Assembly: GCF_000826105.1 (NCBI RefSeq)
Contig: NZ_CCYK01000006.1
Coordinates: 372,001 to 436,000, forward strand
DNA from: Pseudomonas massiliensis
Lineage (GTDB): Bacteria > Pseudomonadota > Gammaproteobacteria > Pseudomonadales > Pseudomonadaceae
Length of the DNA: 64,000 bases
Reading direction: 5' to 3'
The notes beneath the pieces were generated by a model. It did not search any database, was not told the DNA's origin, and saw only the letters and a program-made list of their open reading frames with translations. The translations under genes were made by a program, and so were the position numbers. Shown piece after piece: positions 52,011-60,336 of this stretch. Each line of letters starts with the position of its first letter. Position 1 is the stretch's first letter.

Positions 52011-52269
52011 ATATAGTTCGCTTCCGCCGGGCTGGACCAGCGCACAAATCTGCTCTCGGGCCGCGCATTCGGGAATGCATTTCCGTATAATCCCGGCTCC
52101 CAACAAGCTGACCATGCGCACCGAGACAGCGGTTAACCACACCGGCTGAAGGCGTTCTATAGCCCACCGTGGCAGACATACCCATTCCGCGAGCCAGGCC
52201 CAACGCCTGGCTTGCCGCTTTATCAACTTCAACCGCCGCTTCGCGCGGCCTTGAACAGGAGCTTTCCCC

Positions 52270-53517
52270 ATGCTGAGCTGGGACGAATTCGACAAAGACG
52301 ATGATGCCAACGCGCCACAGGCTGCCGGCACTGCCACCGCTACCGCCAGCGCACTGGACAAACTCGACAGCGCCGGTGACGCCGCCGCCCATGAAGCCCG
52401 CGAAGTGAGCGCCAACGACAGCGCGGCGGTGGCCCGGGCCAAGGCCGCGCTCAACAGCCTGGACATCGCCGAGGGCCTGGCCGAGCTGGAAGGTTCCGCC
52501 GCCCGGGTGAAGGTCGATGAGAAGCGCATGATCAACTGCCGCGCCGACCTCAACCAGCTGGTGCCTTTCAAATACGACTGGGCCTGGCAGAAATACCTGG
52601 ACGGCTGCGCCAACCACTGGATGCCGCAAGAGGTCAACATGACCGCGGACATCGCCCTCTGGAAAAGCCCGGAAGGCCTGACCGACGACGAGCGCCGCAT
52701 CGTGATGCGCAATCTGGGCTTCTTCTCCACCGCCGATTCCCTGGTGGCCAACAACCTGGCCCTGGCCGTGTACCGCCTGATCACCAACCCCGAGTGCCGC
52801 CAGTACATCCTGCGCCAGGCCTTCGAGGAAGCGATCCACACCCACGCCTACCAGTACTGCATCGAGTCGCTGGGCATGGACGAAGGCGAGATCTTCAACA
52901 TGTACCATGAGATCCCTTCGGTGGCGAAGAAAGCCGCCTGGGGCCTGAAGTACACCCGCGCCATCTCCGACCCGCAGTTCAACACCGGCACCCCGGAAAC
53001 GGACAAGGAACTGCTGCGCAACCTGATCGCCTATTACTGCGTGCTCGAAGGCATCTTCTTCTACTGCGGCTTCACCCAGATCCTTTCCATGGGCCGCCGC
53101 AACAAGATGACCGGCGTGGCCGAGCAGTTCCAGTACATCCTGCGCGACGAATCCATGCACCTGAACTTCGGTATCGACGTGATCAACCAGATCAAGATCG
53201 AGAACCCGCACCTGTGGGATGCCGAACTCAAGGAAGAAGCCACCCAGATGATTCTCCAGGGTACCCAGCTGGAAATCGAATATGCGCGCGACACCATGCC
53301 GCGCGGCGTGCTGGGCATGAACGCGGCCATGATGGAGGACTACCTCAAGTTCATCGCCAACCGCCGCCTGTCCCAGATCGGCCTGAAGGAAGAATACCCG
53401 GGCACCAGCAATCCCTTCCCGTGGATGAGTGAGATCATGGACTTGAAGAAAGAGAAGAACTTCTTCGAGACCCGCGTGATCGAGTATCAGACCGGCGGGG
53501 CCTTGAGTTGGGATTGA
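52270..53517 (+). CDS. nrdB: Ribonucleoside-diphosphate reductase class Ia beta subunit
   Basis: The 415-residue product is a diiron-tyrosyl radical protein. Iron ligands are in [28 protein letters not shown] and [15 protein letters not shown]; the radical tyrosine is expected in the HTHAYQY region. The C-terminus [19 protein letters not shown] is the NrdA-binding tail. The first 60 residues are acidic and alanine-rich, longer than in E. coli. A GAACAGGAG site lies six bases before the ATG. Its own NrdR-type sites lie upstream. The rut genes separate it from nrdA. Confidence 0.98.
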   Translation: MLSWDEFDKDDDANAPQAAGTATATASALDKLDSAGDAAAHEAREVSANDSAAVARAKAALNSLDIAEGLAELEGSAARVKVDEKRMINCRADLNQLVPFKYDWAWQKYLDGCANHWMPQEVNMTADIALWKSPEGLTDDERRIVMRNLGFFSTADSLVANNLALAVYRLITNPECRQYILRQAFEEAIHTHAYQYCIESLGMDEGEIFNMYHEIPSVAKKAAWGLKYTRAISDPQFNTGTPETDKELLRNLIAYYCVLEGIFFYCGFTQILSMGRRNKMTGVAEQFQYILRDESMHLNFGIDVINQIKIENPHLWDAELKEEATQMILQGTQLEIEYARDTMPRGVLGMNAAMMEDYLKFIANRRLSQIGLKEEYPGTSNPFPWMSEIMDLKKEKNFFETRVIEYQTGGALSWD

Positions 53518-53685
53518 GTGAGTGACCGGCGGGTTGCCGGCGGCCAGCGGGGTTCTTTAGGCTTGCTGGAAACCTGCCTGGAAGGTCATTTCAGCGTATG
53601 GCTGCCTGACCGGCCAAACGCTCGAGACACGACAAGCGTATACCGGCAAGCGCTAGCACCGCCGTGCTCGCGCACTGCCCGCTCC

Positions 53686-53929
53686 CTAGCCCGCTGCCGC
53701 TGCCGCTGCCAGTCCAGCTTCCACAACGCCTGGGCTGTAATCCCGCAAATGCGGCAATGCGGCATCGTCTTCGCTGAACAGGTGAACCGGCTCCTCCAGC
53801 GGGCAGGTTGACGTGCACGCCTTCGCTCTCGACAACCAGCACCAGCGTCTGAAGGAAAGGCATCCGCAGCAAGCCGATGAAGCCTGCCATGAAACGGTTG
53901 CGCGATGATCGTACAAACACTTCGCCCAC
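53686..53929 (-). pseudogene. Frameshifted gene fragment downstream of nrdB
   Basis: Starting at an ATG at 53929, the frame reads MAGFIGLLRMPFLQTLVLVV, then ESEGVHVNLP. A single extra base near 53805 moves the natural reading to LEEPVHLFSEDDAALPHLRD and YSPGVVEAGLAA, which ends at 53686. The two halves join smoothly at NLP-LEEPV if one base is removed. I do not recognise the family. The surrounding 53518-54028 holds nothing else convincing. Confidence 0.4.
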
Positions 53930-54028
53930 AGGCCCGCCCGCCGTTGCGCTGATTGTTGCATTGAGCCTAGCTTAAAGACGCGGGGTTGACAGGGCACGGC
54001 ATCGCGTGAAGCTGCGTCTAGCCTATTC

Positions 54029-54125
54029 GGCACTTTACTACCGATCTGCCCCCGCAGGAGAGGCGTAACGGTATTAAAGTGCCTATAATCCATAAATCTC
54101 CGCGCCCTTTCGGCATTAAAATACC
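54029..54125 (+). promoter_or_regulatory. hipAB control region with three copies of a 14-base element
   Basis: GGCACTTTACTACC (54029-54042), GGTATTAAAGTGCC (54070-54083) and GGCATTAAAATACC (54112-54125) are related; the second is the reverse complement of the first apart from one base. The second touches a perfect TATAAT (54084-54089). The arrangement fits repeated HipB operators around a promoter. Confidence 0.6.
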
Positions 54126-54161
54126 TACTAGGCATTTCCGCTGTGTTCTGGGGTTTCCCGC

Positions 54162-54943
54162 ATGTCTCACCCGCCACATAGACTGACCATCCAGACGTAC
54201 CAGGCCGGTGCCTGGGAAAGTTCGCGCGCAATCAGGGCCTCCAGCGTGATCTCGACGTACTCACCAGCGAGTTCTGCTACTACCGTGCTGCCCATGCCAT
54301 CGGCCTCGACACTGTTCCTGTCGCGGGCCTGGCACTCGAATCCGGGGCAAAACCCAGCTTGTGGATGCAGCGATTCGACCGCGCGGTGACAGACGCCGGT
54401 ATCGAGCGCACCGCGGTGGAGTCCATCTACTCCCTGGCCGGTATTATCGAGCCCGGCGCCTACATGGAACACACCGAGGTGATCAGGTGCCTGGTTGAAT
54501 TGTGGCAGAGCGTCGGACAGGCAGATCAGGTGGATGATCTGATCGCCGAATACCTGATGAGAGATCTTTTGAACCAGATTCTGGGTAATTCGGATAATCA
54601 TTGTCGAAACATGTCGATCCTGCGTACACCCGCCGGGGTCAAGCTCGCCCCTATCTATGACCTGGCGCCCATGGTCATGGACAGTGAGGGCGCTACCCGC
54701 TCCACGAAGTGGGCTGCGCCTATCGAACACCTGGGCCAGGTGGACTGGCTGCAGGCCTGTCAGGCGCTGGCCGAATGGACGAATCCCGGCGAACAGTTCG
54801 AACGGCTCAAGGCAAACGCCCGGCGACTGCTGGCGCTACCTGATCTGTTGAGCGGCTTCGGTGTGCCCGAGGTCACGCTGAACCATCCAATGATAGCCTT
54901 GCGAAACCTTCCGCAATGGTTCAGTGCCCGGGGCCTGAACTGA
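54162..54943 (+). pseudogene. hipA: hipA-like toxin kinase gene, N-terminal half deleted and frame changed
   Basis: The start at ATG 54162 reads MSHPPHRLTIQTYQAGAWE, a HipA N-terminus. About 20 codons later the frame changes to KFARNQGLQRDLDVLTSEF, then RAAHAIGLDTVPVAGLALE and the intact C-terminal lobe: WMQRFDRAVTD, LGNSDNHCRNMSIL, LAPIYDLAPMVM. The active-site N-S-D-N-H and D-L motifs are kept, but about 200 residues holding the N-terminal lobe and ATP loop are missing. HipA toxins phosphorylate glutamyl-tRNA synthetase or related targets; this one is unlikely to work. Its stop overlaps the hipB start. The short open frame from 54359 is only the C-terminal part. Confidence 0.75.
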
Positions 54944-55227
54944 TGGAAATGGCAGAGCGCGCAAAGCTCCTCACCGAAGTGCAGGAAAAATTGGCGACAG
55001 GCGAACTGACAATTGGAAAGGCCATCCAGAAACTCCGCAAGGAGTTCACAGGCCTGGACCAGGAGAGGTTCGCCAGCCTGTGCAAGCTTTCGACCAGGGC
55101 ACTGCGCAAGCTTGAACACGACCAGGCCAACCCCACGCTTCAGACGTTGAATAGCGTATTCAAGCCTTTTGGCATGCAGGTCGGTATCGTACCCGCCCCA
55201 AAGAAACACCGCGGAGCTCGAGTTTAG
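54943..55227 (+). CDS. hipB: HipB-like antitoxin, helix-turn-helix
   Basis: The ATG at 54943 overlaps the hipA stop (ATGA), so the genes are translationally coupled. The 94-residue product has an acidic N-terminal helix (AERAKLLTEVQEKLATGE) and a HTH: TIGKAIQKLRKEFTGLDQERFA, CKLSTRALRKLEHDQANPTLQTL. It ends basic (APKKHRGARV). HipB binds operators and HipA. The antitoxin is intact though its toxin is deleted, so it may persist as an orphan repressor of its own promoter. The toxin-first gene order differs from E. coli hipBA. Confidence 0.82.
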   Translation: MEMAERAKLLTEVQEKLATGELTIGKAIQKLRKEFTGLDQERFASLCKLSTRALRKLEHDQANPTLQTLNSVFKPFGMQVGIVPAPKKHRGARV

Positions 55228-55561
55228 TCATCAGAAAAAGGAAGGTTGTCCGGCTGGAGTTCTGAAACCCTCGCAATGCGCGGTTTCCTGATCTATGGGC
55301 CGCCTCATTATCTTCGATCGGAACGGCGAGTGGCCTATCATCTCCCCCCAGGCGGCCCGCTGGCTGTGCTAGGCCTTCCATGCCTGGAACTGCGCCAACC
55401 ATGGCCTTTCAAGCCCCTGGCCTCCTAGGTAAGGGGCTCGATAAGCCATTAGCCGGACGGTACTTGGCTTTTATTAGCGCACTGGTATTTTGGCGACGCT
55501 ACCGACATTACACATCATCGGAAGCCTGTCGTAGTGATGTGTCTGCGCATTTCCAATTTAT
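55228..55561. other. Gap between hipB and the hypothetical gene
   Basis: No supported gene is seen. A perfect 8-base inverted repeat ACACATCA / TGATGTGT lies at 55510-55517 and 55535-55542, just before the next gene, and could be an operator. An 80-base stretch near 55295 reads MGRLIIFDRNGEWPIISPQA before a stop; this may be a remnant. Confidence 0.45.
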
Positions 55562-55939
55562 ATGAATACTTGGCATCGTAAACGCATTGGACAGAGCCCG
55601 GCTGTGTTCCAAGAGTTGCGCGAACTGCGCATGCTTCGCCTTGAGCACGATCGTGGATTTGGCACTGCTTCCTTGTTTGTCGTGGCGTTGGAGATGGCTT
55701 CAGGAGAGCTATACGTATACCTACCTCCTGGCAATGAGGATTTCACAAAGCTATACGGTGCGCAGCCCTGTGATACGCCGGTGTTTGGTCCCGATACGCT
55801 TCGACTGATGAGCGAGGAGGCCCATCCTGCACAACCTCCGCAGCGAGTGATGGCAGCCCATGGGAAAATCATCGAACATCAGCGGTTTGATGCACCGTGC
55901 GCCGAAAGCCTCAAACGTGAGCCAGATTCCGAGCCGTAG
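55562..55939 (+). CDS. Hypothetical protein
   Basis: The 125-residue frame starts MNTWHRKRIGQSPAVFQEL and ends CAESLKREPDSEP. A middle stretch, GTASLFVVALEMASGELYVYLP, is beta-like, and the end is polar. There is no signal peptide and no strong ribosome site before the ATG. A likely terminator follows at 56000. I do not recognise a family. Gene status rests on length and codon use. Confidence 0.5.
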   Translation: MNTWHRKRIGQSPAVFQELRELRMLRLEHDRGFGTASLFVVALEMASGELYVYLPPGNEDFTKLYGAQPCDTPVFGPDTLRLMSEEAHPAQPPQRVMAAHGKIIEHQRFDAPCAESLKREPDSEP

Positions 55940-55999
55940 GATCTAACCTCCCGCAGCGCATCGATGCGTTCACCCGCCGGCTGATCAAAACAGAGGGGC

Positions 56000-56031
56000 G
56001 GGGTGAGCAAGCACCACCCCTTTTCTCTTTC
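56000..56031 (+). terminator. Likely terminator after the hypothetical gene
   Basis: GGGGTG and CACCCC form a 6-base stem with a nine-base loop, followed by TTTTCTCTTTC. It lies just before the kinase gene. Confidence 0.5.
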
Positions 56032-56052
56032 ATTTTGCACCCTGGCCTCTCG

Positions 56053-57609
56053 ATGACTGAAACCTCTCCTGAAGAAATGATCCGCTCAGCGTTGCAGCTC
56101 TGCCATGCCCGCTTGCGCAGGCAGCATGAGCTGATCGTCGAGTTTGGTGTTCAGTCGCTCAAGCAGTCAGATATCGATAGCCTGCTGACGCTTGCCTGCA
56201 AAGTTGTCACCGGGGGCATGAAGACGCGGTTTGCCAAGGTGCTTCGCCCTAAAAATGAAAGCAAATGCTTTCTCCTCACGCACGGCATCGGCTGGGACGC
56301 TTCCGACATTGGCACTGCAACGGTGGGGAGTGATGATGAAAGCCCCGCCGGTTACGCATTCGCCAACAACCGCCCCATCATCTCCAATCACCTGGGCATG
56401 GAGCATCGGTTCCGAACCCCCTCATTGCTCAAGAAGTACGGCATTGAGCGTGCGATCAATGTGCCTATCCGGGGCGCTTCGCACATCTTGGGCGTACTCG
56501 AGGCAGACAGTGGAGACGACGAAGACTTCATCGAAAGCGATATCGTGTTCATGGAGGGCATTGCCAACATCATTGCCATGGCCCTGGAGCGCTCGACACT
56601 ACAAAAGGAACCGCAGCACGACGTCCCCGAGCTGTATTCCGAGAGTGTGCTCAATGCAAGCCCTGACTGCGTGAAAATCCTGTCCCCTGAAGGCGTAGTC
56701 GAGTTCTTCAACCAGGCCGGCATGTGCCTGATGCAGATCGACAGCACGCACCAGGTGTATGGCAAACCGTGGGTCGAGCTATGGCCCGATTCATCCAAAG
56801 GCACAGTTCTGGATGCGGTAGCGCGTGTAGCCGAAGGGGAATCTGTACGGTTTGAATCCTTCTGTCCAACCGCCAAGGGGGAGCCAAAGTGGTGGGACGT
56901 TACGGCAGCGCCGATCCCAGGTGAATCGGGAACCATCGCTAAAATCATTGCAGTGTCCAGGGACATCACCGAGCGTCACAACCATGAAGTAGCGCTGGCT
57001 GCGCTCATCGAAGCGCAAAACCAGCAGCTTAGCGACAGCGGTCTACACATCGAAGAGATGCATCACCGTGTCAGCAACAGCCTGCATCTGGTTAATACCC
57101 TGTTGCTCCTGCAAGCCAATCTGGCATCGGACGAAGCGGTCAAGAACCAGCTCCAGGCGGCTGCAGGCCGAGTGGTTACCATTGCAAAGGTCCATGAGCG
57201 GCTCTACCAAAAGGCTGAAAGCGAAACCGTAAACGTCCAGGACTACCTCAAGGCTCTGCTCGACGACATTGGAAGCACCTTTGCTGACCGTCCAATCCGC
57301 CTACATGTAGCCTCGGTGGAGCTGCCCGTTGATCGGCTCGCGCCGCTGGGCCTGGTAATCTCCGAGCTGATCATCAATGCGCTGAAATATGGCAAGGGGG
57401 GCATTACCGTCAGCCTTGAAACCGCCGCGGACCATGCGTTACTCACGGTCAACGACGAGGGGGACGGGTTCCCTGATACTTATCCGAAGCCTAGCGGTAC
57501 CGGACTTGGAATGCGCCTGGTAAAAAGCTATTCAGGCTACGGCAATGACGCCATCCGCGTTGATCGCACTTCACCGACAAGCTCGATTCAGGTGAAATTC
57601 AAGCTTTAA
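56053..57609 (+). CDS. GAF-PAS sensor histidine kinase (HWE/HisKA_2 type)
   Basis: The start is taken at ATG 56053; the longer frame begins with TTG. The 518-residue product has no membrane segment. A GAF domain spans about 30-190 (GIERAINVPIRGASHILGVLE). A PAS domain follows (SPDCVKILSPEGVVEFFNQAG, to IAVSRDITER). The phosphoacceptor region reads EMHHRVSNSLHLVNTLLLLQ near 335, which is of the HWE/HisKA_2 kind. The ATPase has LVISELIINALKYG (N box), NDEGDGF and GTGLGMRLV (G boxes). It is soluble and probably senses a small ligand or redox state. No response regulator is adjacent. The ribosome site is weak. Confidence 0.9.
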   Translation: MTETSPEEMIRSALQLCHARLRRQHELIVEFGVQSLKQSDIDSLLTLACKVVTGGMKTRFAKVLRPKNESKCFLLTHGIGWDASDIGTATVGSDDESPAGYAFANNRPIISNHLGMEHRFRTPSLLKKYGIERAINVPIRGASHILGVLEADSGDDEDFIESDIVFMEGIANIIAMALERSTLQKEPQHDVPELYSESVLNASPDCVKILSPEGVVEFFNQAGMCLMQIDSTHQVYGKPWVELWPDSSKGTVLDAVARVAEGESVRFESFCPTAKGEPKWWDVTAAPIPGESGTIAKIIAVSRDITERHNHEVALAALIEAQNQQLSDSGLHIEEMHHRVSNSLHLVNTLLLLQANLASDEAVKNQLQAAAGRVVTIAKVHERLYQKAESETVNVQDYLKALLDDIGSTFADRPIRLHVASVELPVDRLAPLGLVISELIINALKYGKGGITVSLETAADHALLTVNDEGDGFPDTYPKPSGTGLGMRLVKSYSGYGNDAIRVDRTSPTSSIQVKFKL

Positions 57610-57673
57610 AGGCCTTTGGCCGGGTATTTCAGCGTATCCACGCGTGAGTATGCCGGCCTCTCCTGAGGCCGTG

Positions 57674-58114
57674 TCAGCCAAGCCTCACGGCCATCGTGAT
57701 TTTGGCCGTGAAAACTTTCACTTCGTTTTCATCGTAGATATCTACCGAAACCATCTTGTCTCCCGTTGTACTCCAATCTATATCGCCGCCATTGGCAACC
57801 GCGCGAATGCCGGTCTTGGCCTTCGCCAAGTATTCCACTGTCATTCCCTTCGGAATCCACTTGGCGCCTTCTGGAACCGAGGCATCGGTCATCATTCCAC
57901 CGGCCAGTTCAGCAGCGTTGCATAGCGCTATGGCATGTACCGACGCCAGATGATTCGTGATCTCCTTACGGAAGGGCACCATCACTACCGCGTGAGTTGG
58001 CCTCAACTCAACGATCTCGGGCGCGATCGTACTGAAATAGGGCGCCATCTGGCAGACCATATTGCTAAAGGCAGAAGAACCCACGCTTTGGAACATGCTC
58101 AGAGCCTGACTCAT
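57674..58114 (-). CDS. DUF4442 hotdog-fold protein (thioesterase-like)
   Basis: The 146-residue product shows the DUF4442 pattern: FSNMVCQMAPYFSTIAPEIVEL, VMVPFRKEITNHLASVHAIALCNAAELAGGMM, and a late IPKGMTVEYLAKAKTGIRAVA. The fold is a hotdog thioesterase; a substrate is not evident. It is divergent from a TetR regulator with an operator-like repeat between them, so it is probably that regulator's target. Confidence 0.85.
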   Translation of the reverse strand: MSQALSMFQSVGSSAFSNMVCQMAPYFSTIAPEIVELRPTHAVVMVPFRKEITNHLASVHAIALCNAAELAGGMMTDASVPEGAKWIPKGMTVEYLAKAKTGIRAVANGGDIDWSTTGDKMVSVDIYDENEVKVFTAKITMAVRLG

Positions 58115-58136
58115 ACGATCACCTTCCCATTGTTAA

Positions 58137-58169
58137 CAGAATATCATTCGGTTTAAGAACATTATTCTG
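58137..58169. promoter_or_regulatory. Operator-like inverted repeat between DUF4442 and TetR genes
   Basis: CAGAATATCATTC and GAACATTATTCTG form a 13-base imperfect inverted repeat (10 of 13) with a seven-base centre. The outer seven bases are perfect. Its position between divergent genes fits a TetR site. Confidence 0.5.
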
Positions 58170-58241
58170 GAAACGTTCAGGTGTCAATCACTTCCGCACG
58201 CCGAATTCGAAGCCTACTATGTGAGTTTTTGGCGTGATCTG

Positions 58242-58874
58242 ATGAACTCTCCCGACCTGCTTGACCGCGTTTTTCCTGGTAGGCGCAGCGATTTGAAGCG
58301 AGCCATCCTTAGGCAAGCCTTGCATTCGTTCAACGTGACAGGCATCGAGGCCACTACGATCGAGGACATTCGGTCCGAATGCGGGGCGAGTGTAGGAGCG
58401 ATCTATCACCACTTCCAAAGCAAGGAAGGACTGGTCGCGGCGCTTTTCTATGCCGCCCTGGATGATCAGGAACGCCTTCGGGATGAATACCTCAGCGAGG
58501 CAGTGACGGTAGAGGCCGGTGTCATAGCCCTGGTGCACAGCTATGTCGATTGGGTGGATGAGCAACCAGGCTGGGCCCAATTCGTATTGCAAGCACGGTC
58601 CGTGGTGTCCACGGGGGCGCTCAAGGATGAGCTGGCCTTGAGGAACAGGCAGCGTAACAAAAAGCTGTTCATGTGGATGACCGAACGGGGCGGGGCCAGT
58701 GAACTTGCTCATATTCCCACAGAGCTTTTACCTTCCTTGATAATCGGTCAATCGGAAAGCTATTCGAGGGCCTGGCTGTCGAAGCGAGTGGAAAACAGCC
58801 CGAAGCGCTATCGAGACCTGCTTGCACGGGCGGCTTGGGATTCCATCGTCAAGCTTGAGCCACATGGTGAATGA
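58242..58874 (+). CDS. TetR-family transcriptional regulator
   Basis: The start is taken at ATG 58242, reading MNSPDLLDRVFPGRRS. The 210-residue product has the TetR helix-turn-helix: LKRAILRQALHSFNVTGIEATTIEDI, GASVGAIYHHFQSKEGLVAALF. The rest is the helical ligand domain, unrecognisable beyond the family. It is divergent from the DUF4442 gene and probably controls it through the repeat at 58137. The longer frame from GTG at 58221 is less likely. Confidence 0.92.
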   Translation: MNSPDLLDRVFPGRRSDLKRAILRQALHSFNVTGIEATTIEDIRSECGASVGAIYHHFQSKEGLVAALFYAALDDQERLRDEYLSEAVTVEAGVIALVHSYVDWVDEQPGWAQFVLQARSVVSTGALKDELALRNRQRNKKLFMWMTERGGASELAHIPTELLPSLIIGQSESYSRAWLSKRVENSPKRYRDLLARAAWDSIVKLEPHGE

Positions 58875-59042
58875 AGCTTCACTCGAACCTCTACGGATAA
58901 GCAAAAGGCGCTCCGGTGAGGCTGCGCCAGGTAGACGCCGGCCGGGTCATCGATCACCCGACCGTGCAGCGTAGGCCGCTACCTGGAAACTGAAACCAGC
59001 CGCACGCCTTGGCAAAGTACGCGGTGTCTTTTTTGAGAGCGG

Positions 59043-59969
59043 CTAGGAAACCGGGAGCGATTTAAACTTCCTGGACAAGGCAGACGGTAACTCGGCGAAC
59101 AGCTTCTGATATTCAAGGGAGAAATAACTGGAATGCCCGATGCCCCACCGCTCCGCCACTTCGGCGATATTCGCGCCCGGGTTCTGCTTCAAGGCGCGCC
59201 GCGCGCCATTCAAGCGCACTGCCCGCAAATACTGCACGGGTGTCATGCCAGCGACCGACTGAAAGCTGTACTGCAAGGTACGTCGTGACACCTTCAACCG
59301 CTTGCACAGCTCAATGACGCTGGGCGACGCATCAGGCGCCTCGATTAACCATTGGTGGCAGCGCTCGACGATATATTCGCGGGTGCTCGGCCTGGGCAGA
59401 TCGCACCGGGCGTCGATCGTCTGCTCCAGCCATTCAGCGACCCGCATGGTCAGCCTGCGTTGAAGCTCGAGGCCGTGCTCGCTGCCACCCTCTTTCAAGA
59501 GTCGTTGAACCAGCCGGATATCCTCGGCTAACACGGCGGCTGGCAGGCGTAGCCGCTCCGGGGTAACAGTCGTCCTCAGGCGCTCAAGTATTTCTTCATC
59601 CACCAAGCCGCACAGGCTGGCCCTGGGCACTGACAGGCACAGTACATCCATGCCAGCCGGCGTCACCACTCGGTATTCGCATTCGCCGCTGCCCGGCAGC
59701 AGCGTGACGCAGCGCTCTGCGATCAGACCTGAGCTGTCCAACTGAGGCCAAGCCAGAGTCAACAGTATATGGATGGCGTCGCATGGAAAGCCTATGCGCT
59801 GAATGACCTGCTGATTGAGGCGCTCACGAAACACTTGGATGCCAGTCAGGTCCGTGACTTCCAGCCGACCCTCGAGCGGCCCGCTGCTGAGCTGATCATA
59901 TTGCTGGCGCCAACCTGGCAAGGCATTGGCGTGCTCGAAAACATCGGTGGTGTGTAACGAAAGGCGCAT
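59043..59969 (-). CDS. AraC-family regulator, divergent from the amine oxidase gene
   Basis: The 308-residue product has a C-terminal AraC DNA-binding domain with two helix-turn-helix units: VIELCKRLKVSRRTLQYSFQ and AEVAERWGIGHSSYFSLEYQKLF. The N-terminal 200 residues (FEHANALPGWRQQYDQLSSG) look like the FeaR or EutR-type sensor region. The gene faces away from the amine oxidase gene with a 367-base gap, so it is likely to be its activator. The inducer is unknown; an amine is plausible. Confidence 0.88.
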   Translation of the reverse strand: MRLSLHTTDVFEHANALPGWRQQYDQLSSGPLEGRLEVTDLTGIQVFRERLNQQVIQRIGFPCDAIHILLTLAWPQLDSSGLIAERCVTLLPGSGECEYRVVTPAGMDVLCLSVPRASLCGLVDEEILERLRTTVTPERLRLPAAVLAEDIRLVQRLLKEGGSEHGLELQRRLTMRVAEWLEQTIDARCDLPRPSTREYIVERCHQWLIEAPDASPSVIELCKRLKVSRRTLQYSFQSVAGMTPVQYLRAVRLNGARRALKQNPGANIAEVAERWGIGHSSYFSLEYQKLFAELPSALSRKFKSLPVS

Positions 59970-60336
59970 AAGAAGGCTCGATGTAGGCGCGCTAGGAACG
60001 CGCTGGAACTAGCCAAAGTCTTTTGCAACTGCTGTGCCGGAGACTCCAGCGTGCTTCAAGCCCCACTTAGTTGTAGTTACGCCCTGTTTTGTCTCATTTT
60101 TACCAACTTCGTGCACCGCTCTGGGACAGATGCCTGGTATGCGATCTCCACCTTCATCAATTGCCACTTTGTGTTAATGCCCAGCGTTGACAGGCTCGTA
60201 AAGTCATTCCAGCCGCGGCGCCCAGGCAAGGAAACTGGCACGCACGACATATCTCTCGGCAGGGTTGAAACAGCGACGCTTTCTACATTGCCCGGAAAGA
60301 CATTACTTCAAATGATTTGATACTTGAGGACCGACC
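59970..60336. promoter_or_regulatory. Divergent control region of the AraC and amine oxidase genes
   Basis: No gene is seen in these 367 bases. The amine oxidase ribosome site GAGGACC lies just before 60337. I see no clear -35/-10 boxes, nor a convincing sigma-54 promoter; a TGGCACG at 60236 lacks a TTGC at the right spacing. Confidence 0.4.

Noticed and set aside
55295..55370. Short frame MGRLIIFDRNGEWPIISPQA
   Set aside because: It ends at a TAG after 25 codons, has no clear ribosome site, and cannot be tied to a family.
58920..59040. Short frame reading LKKDTAYFAKACGWFQF on the minus strand after the AraC gene
   Set aside because: It resembles the end of an IS3-type OrfA, but it is about 25 codons, with no ends or second frame; too little to call.
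60236..60255. TGGCACG as a possible sigma-54 promoter for the amine oxidase
   Set aside because: There is no TTGC at the needed spacing.
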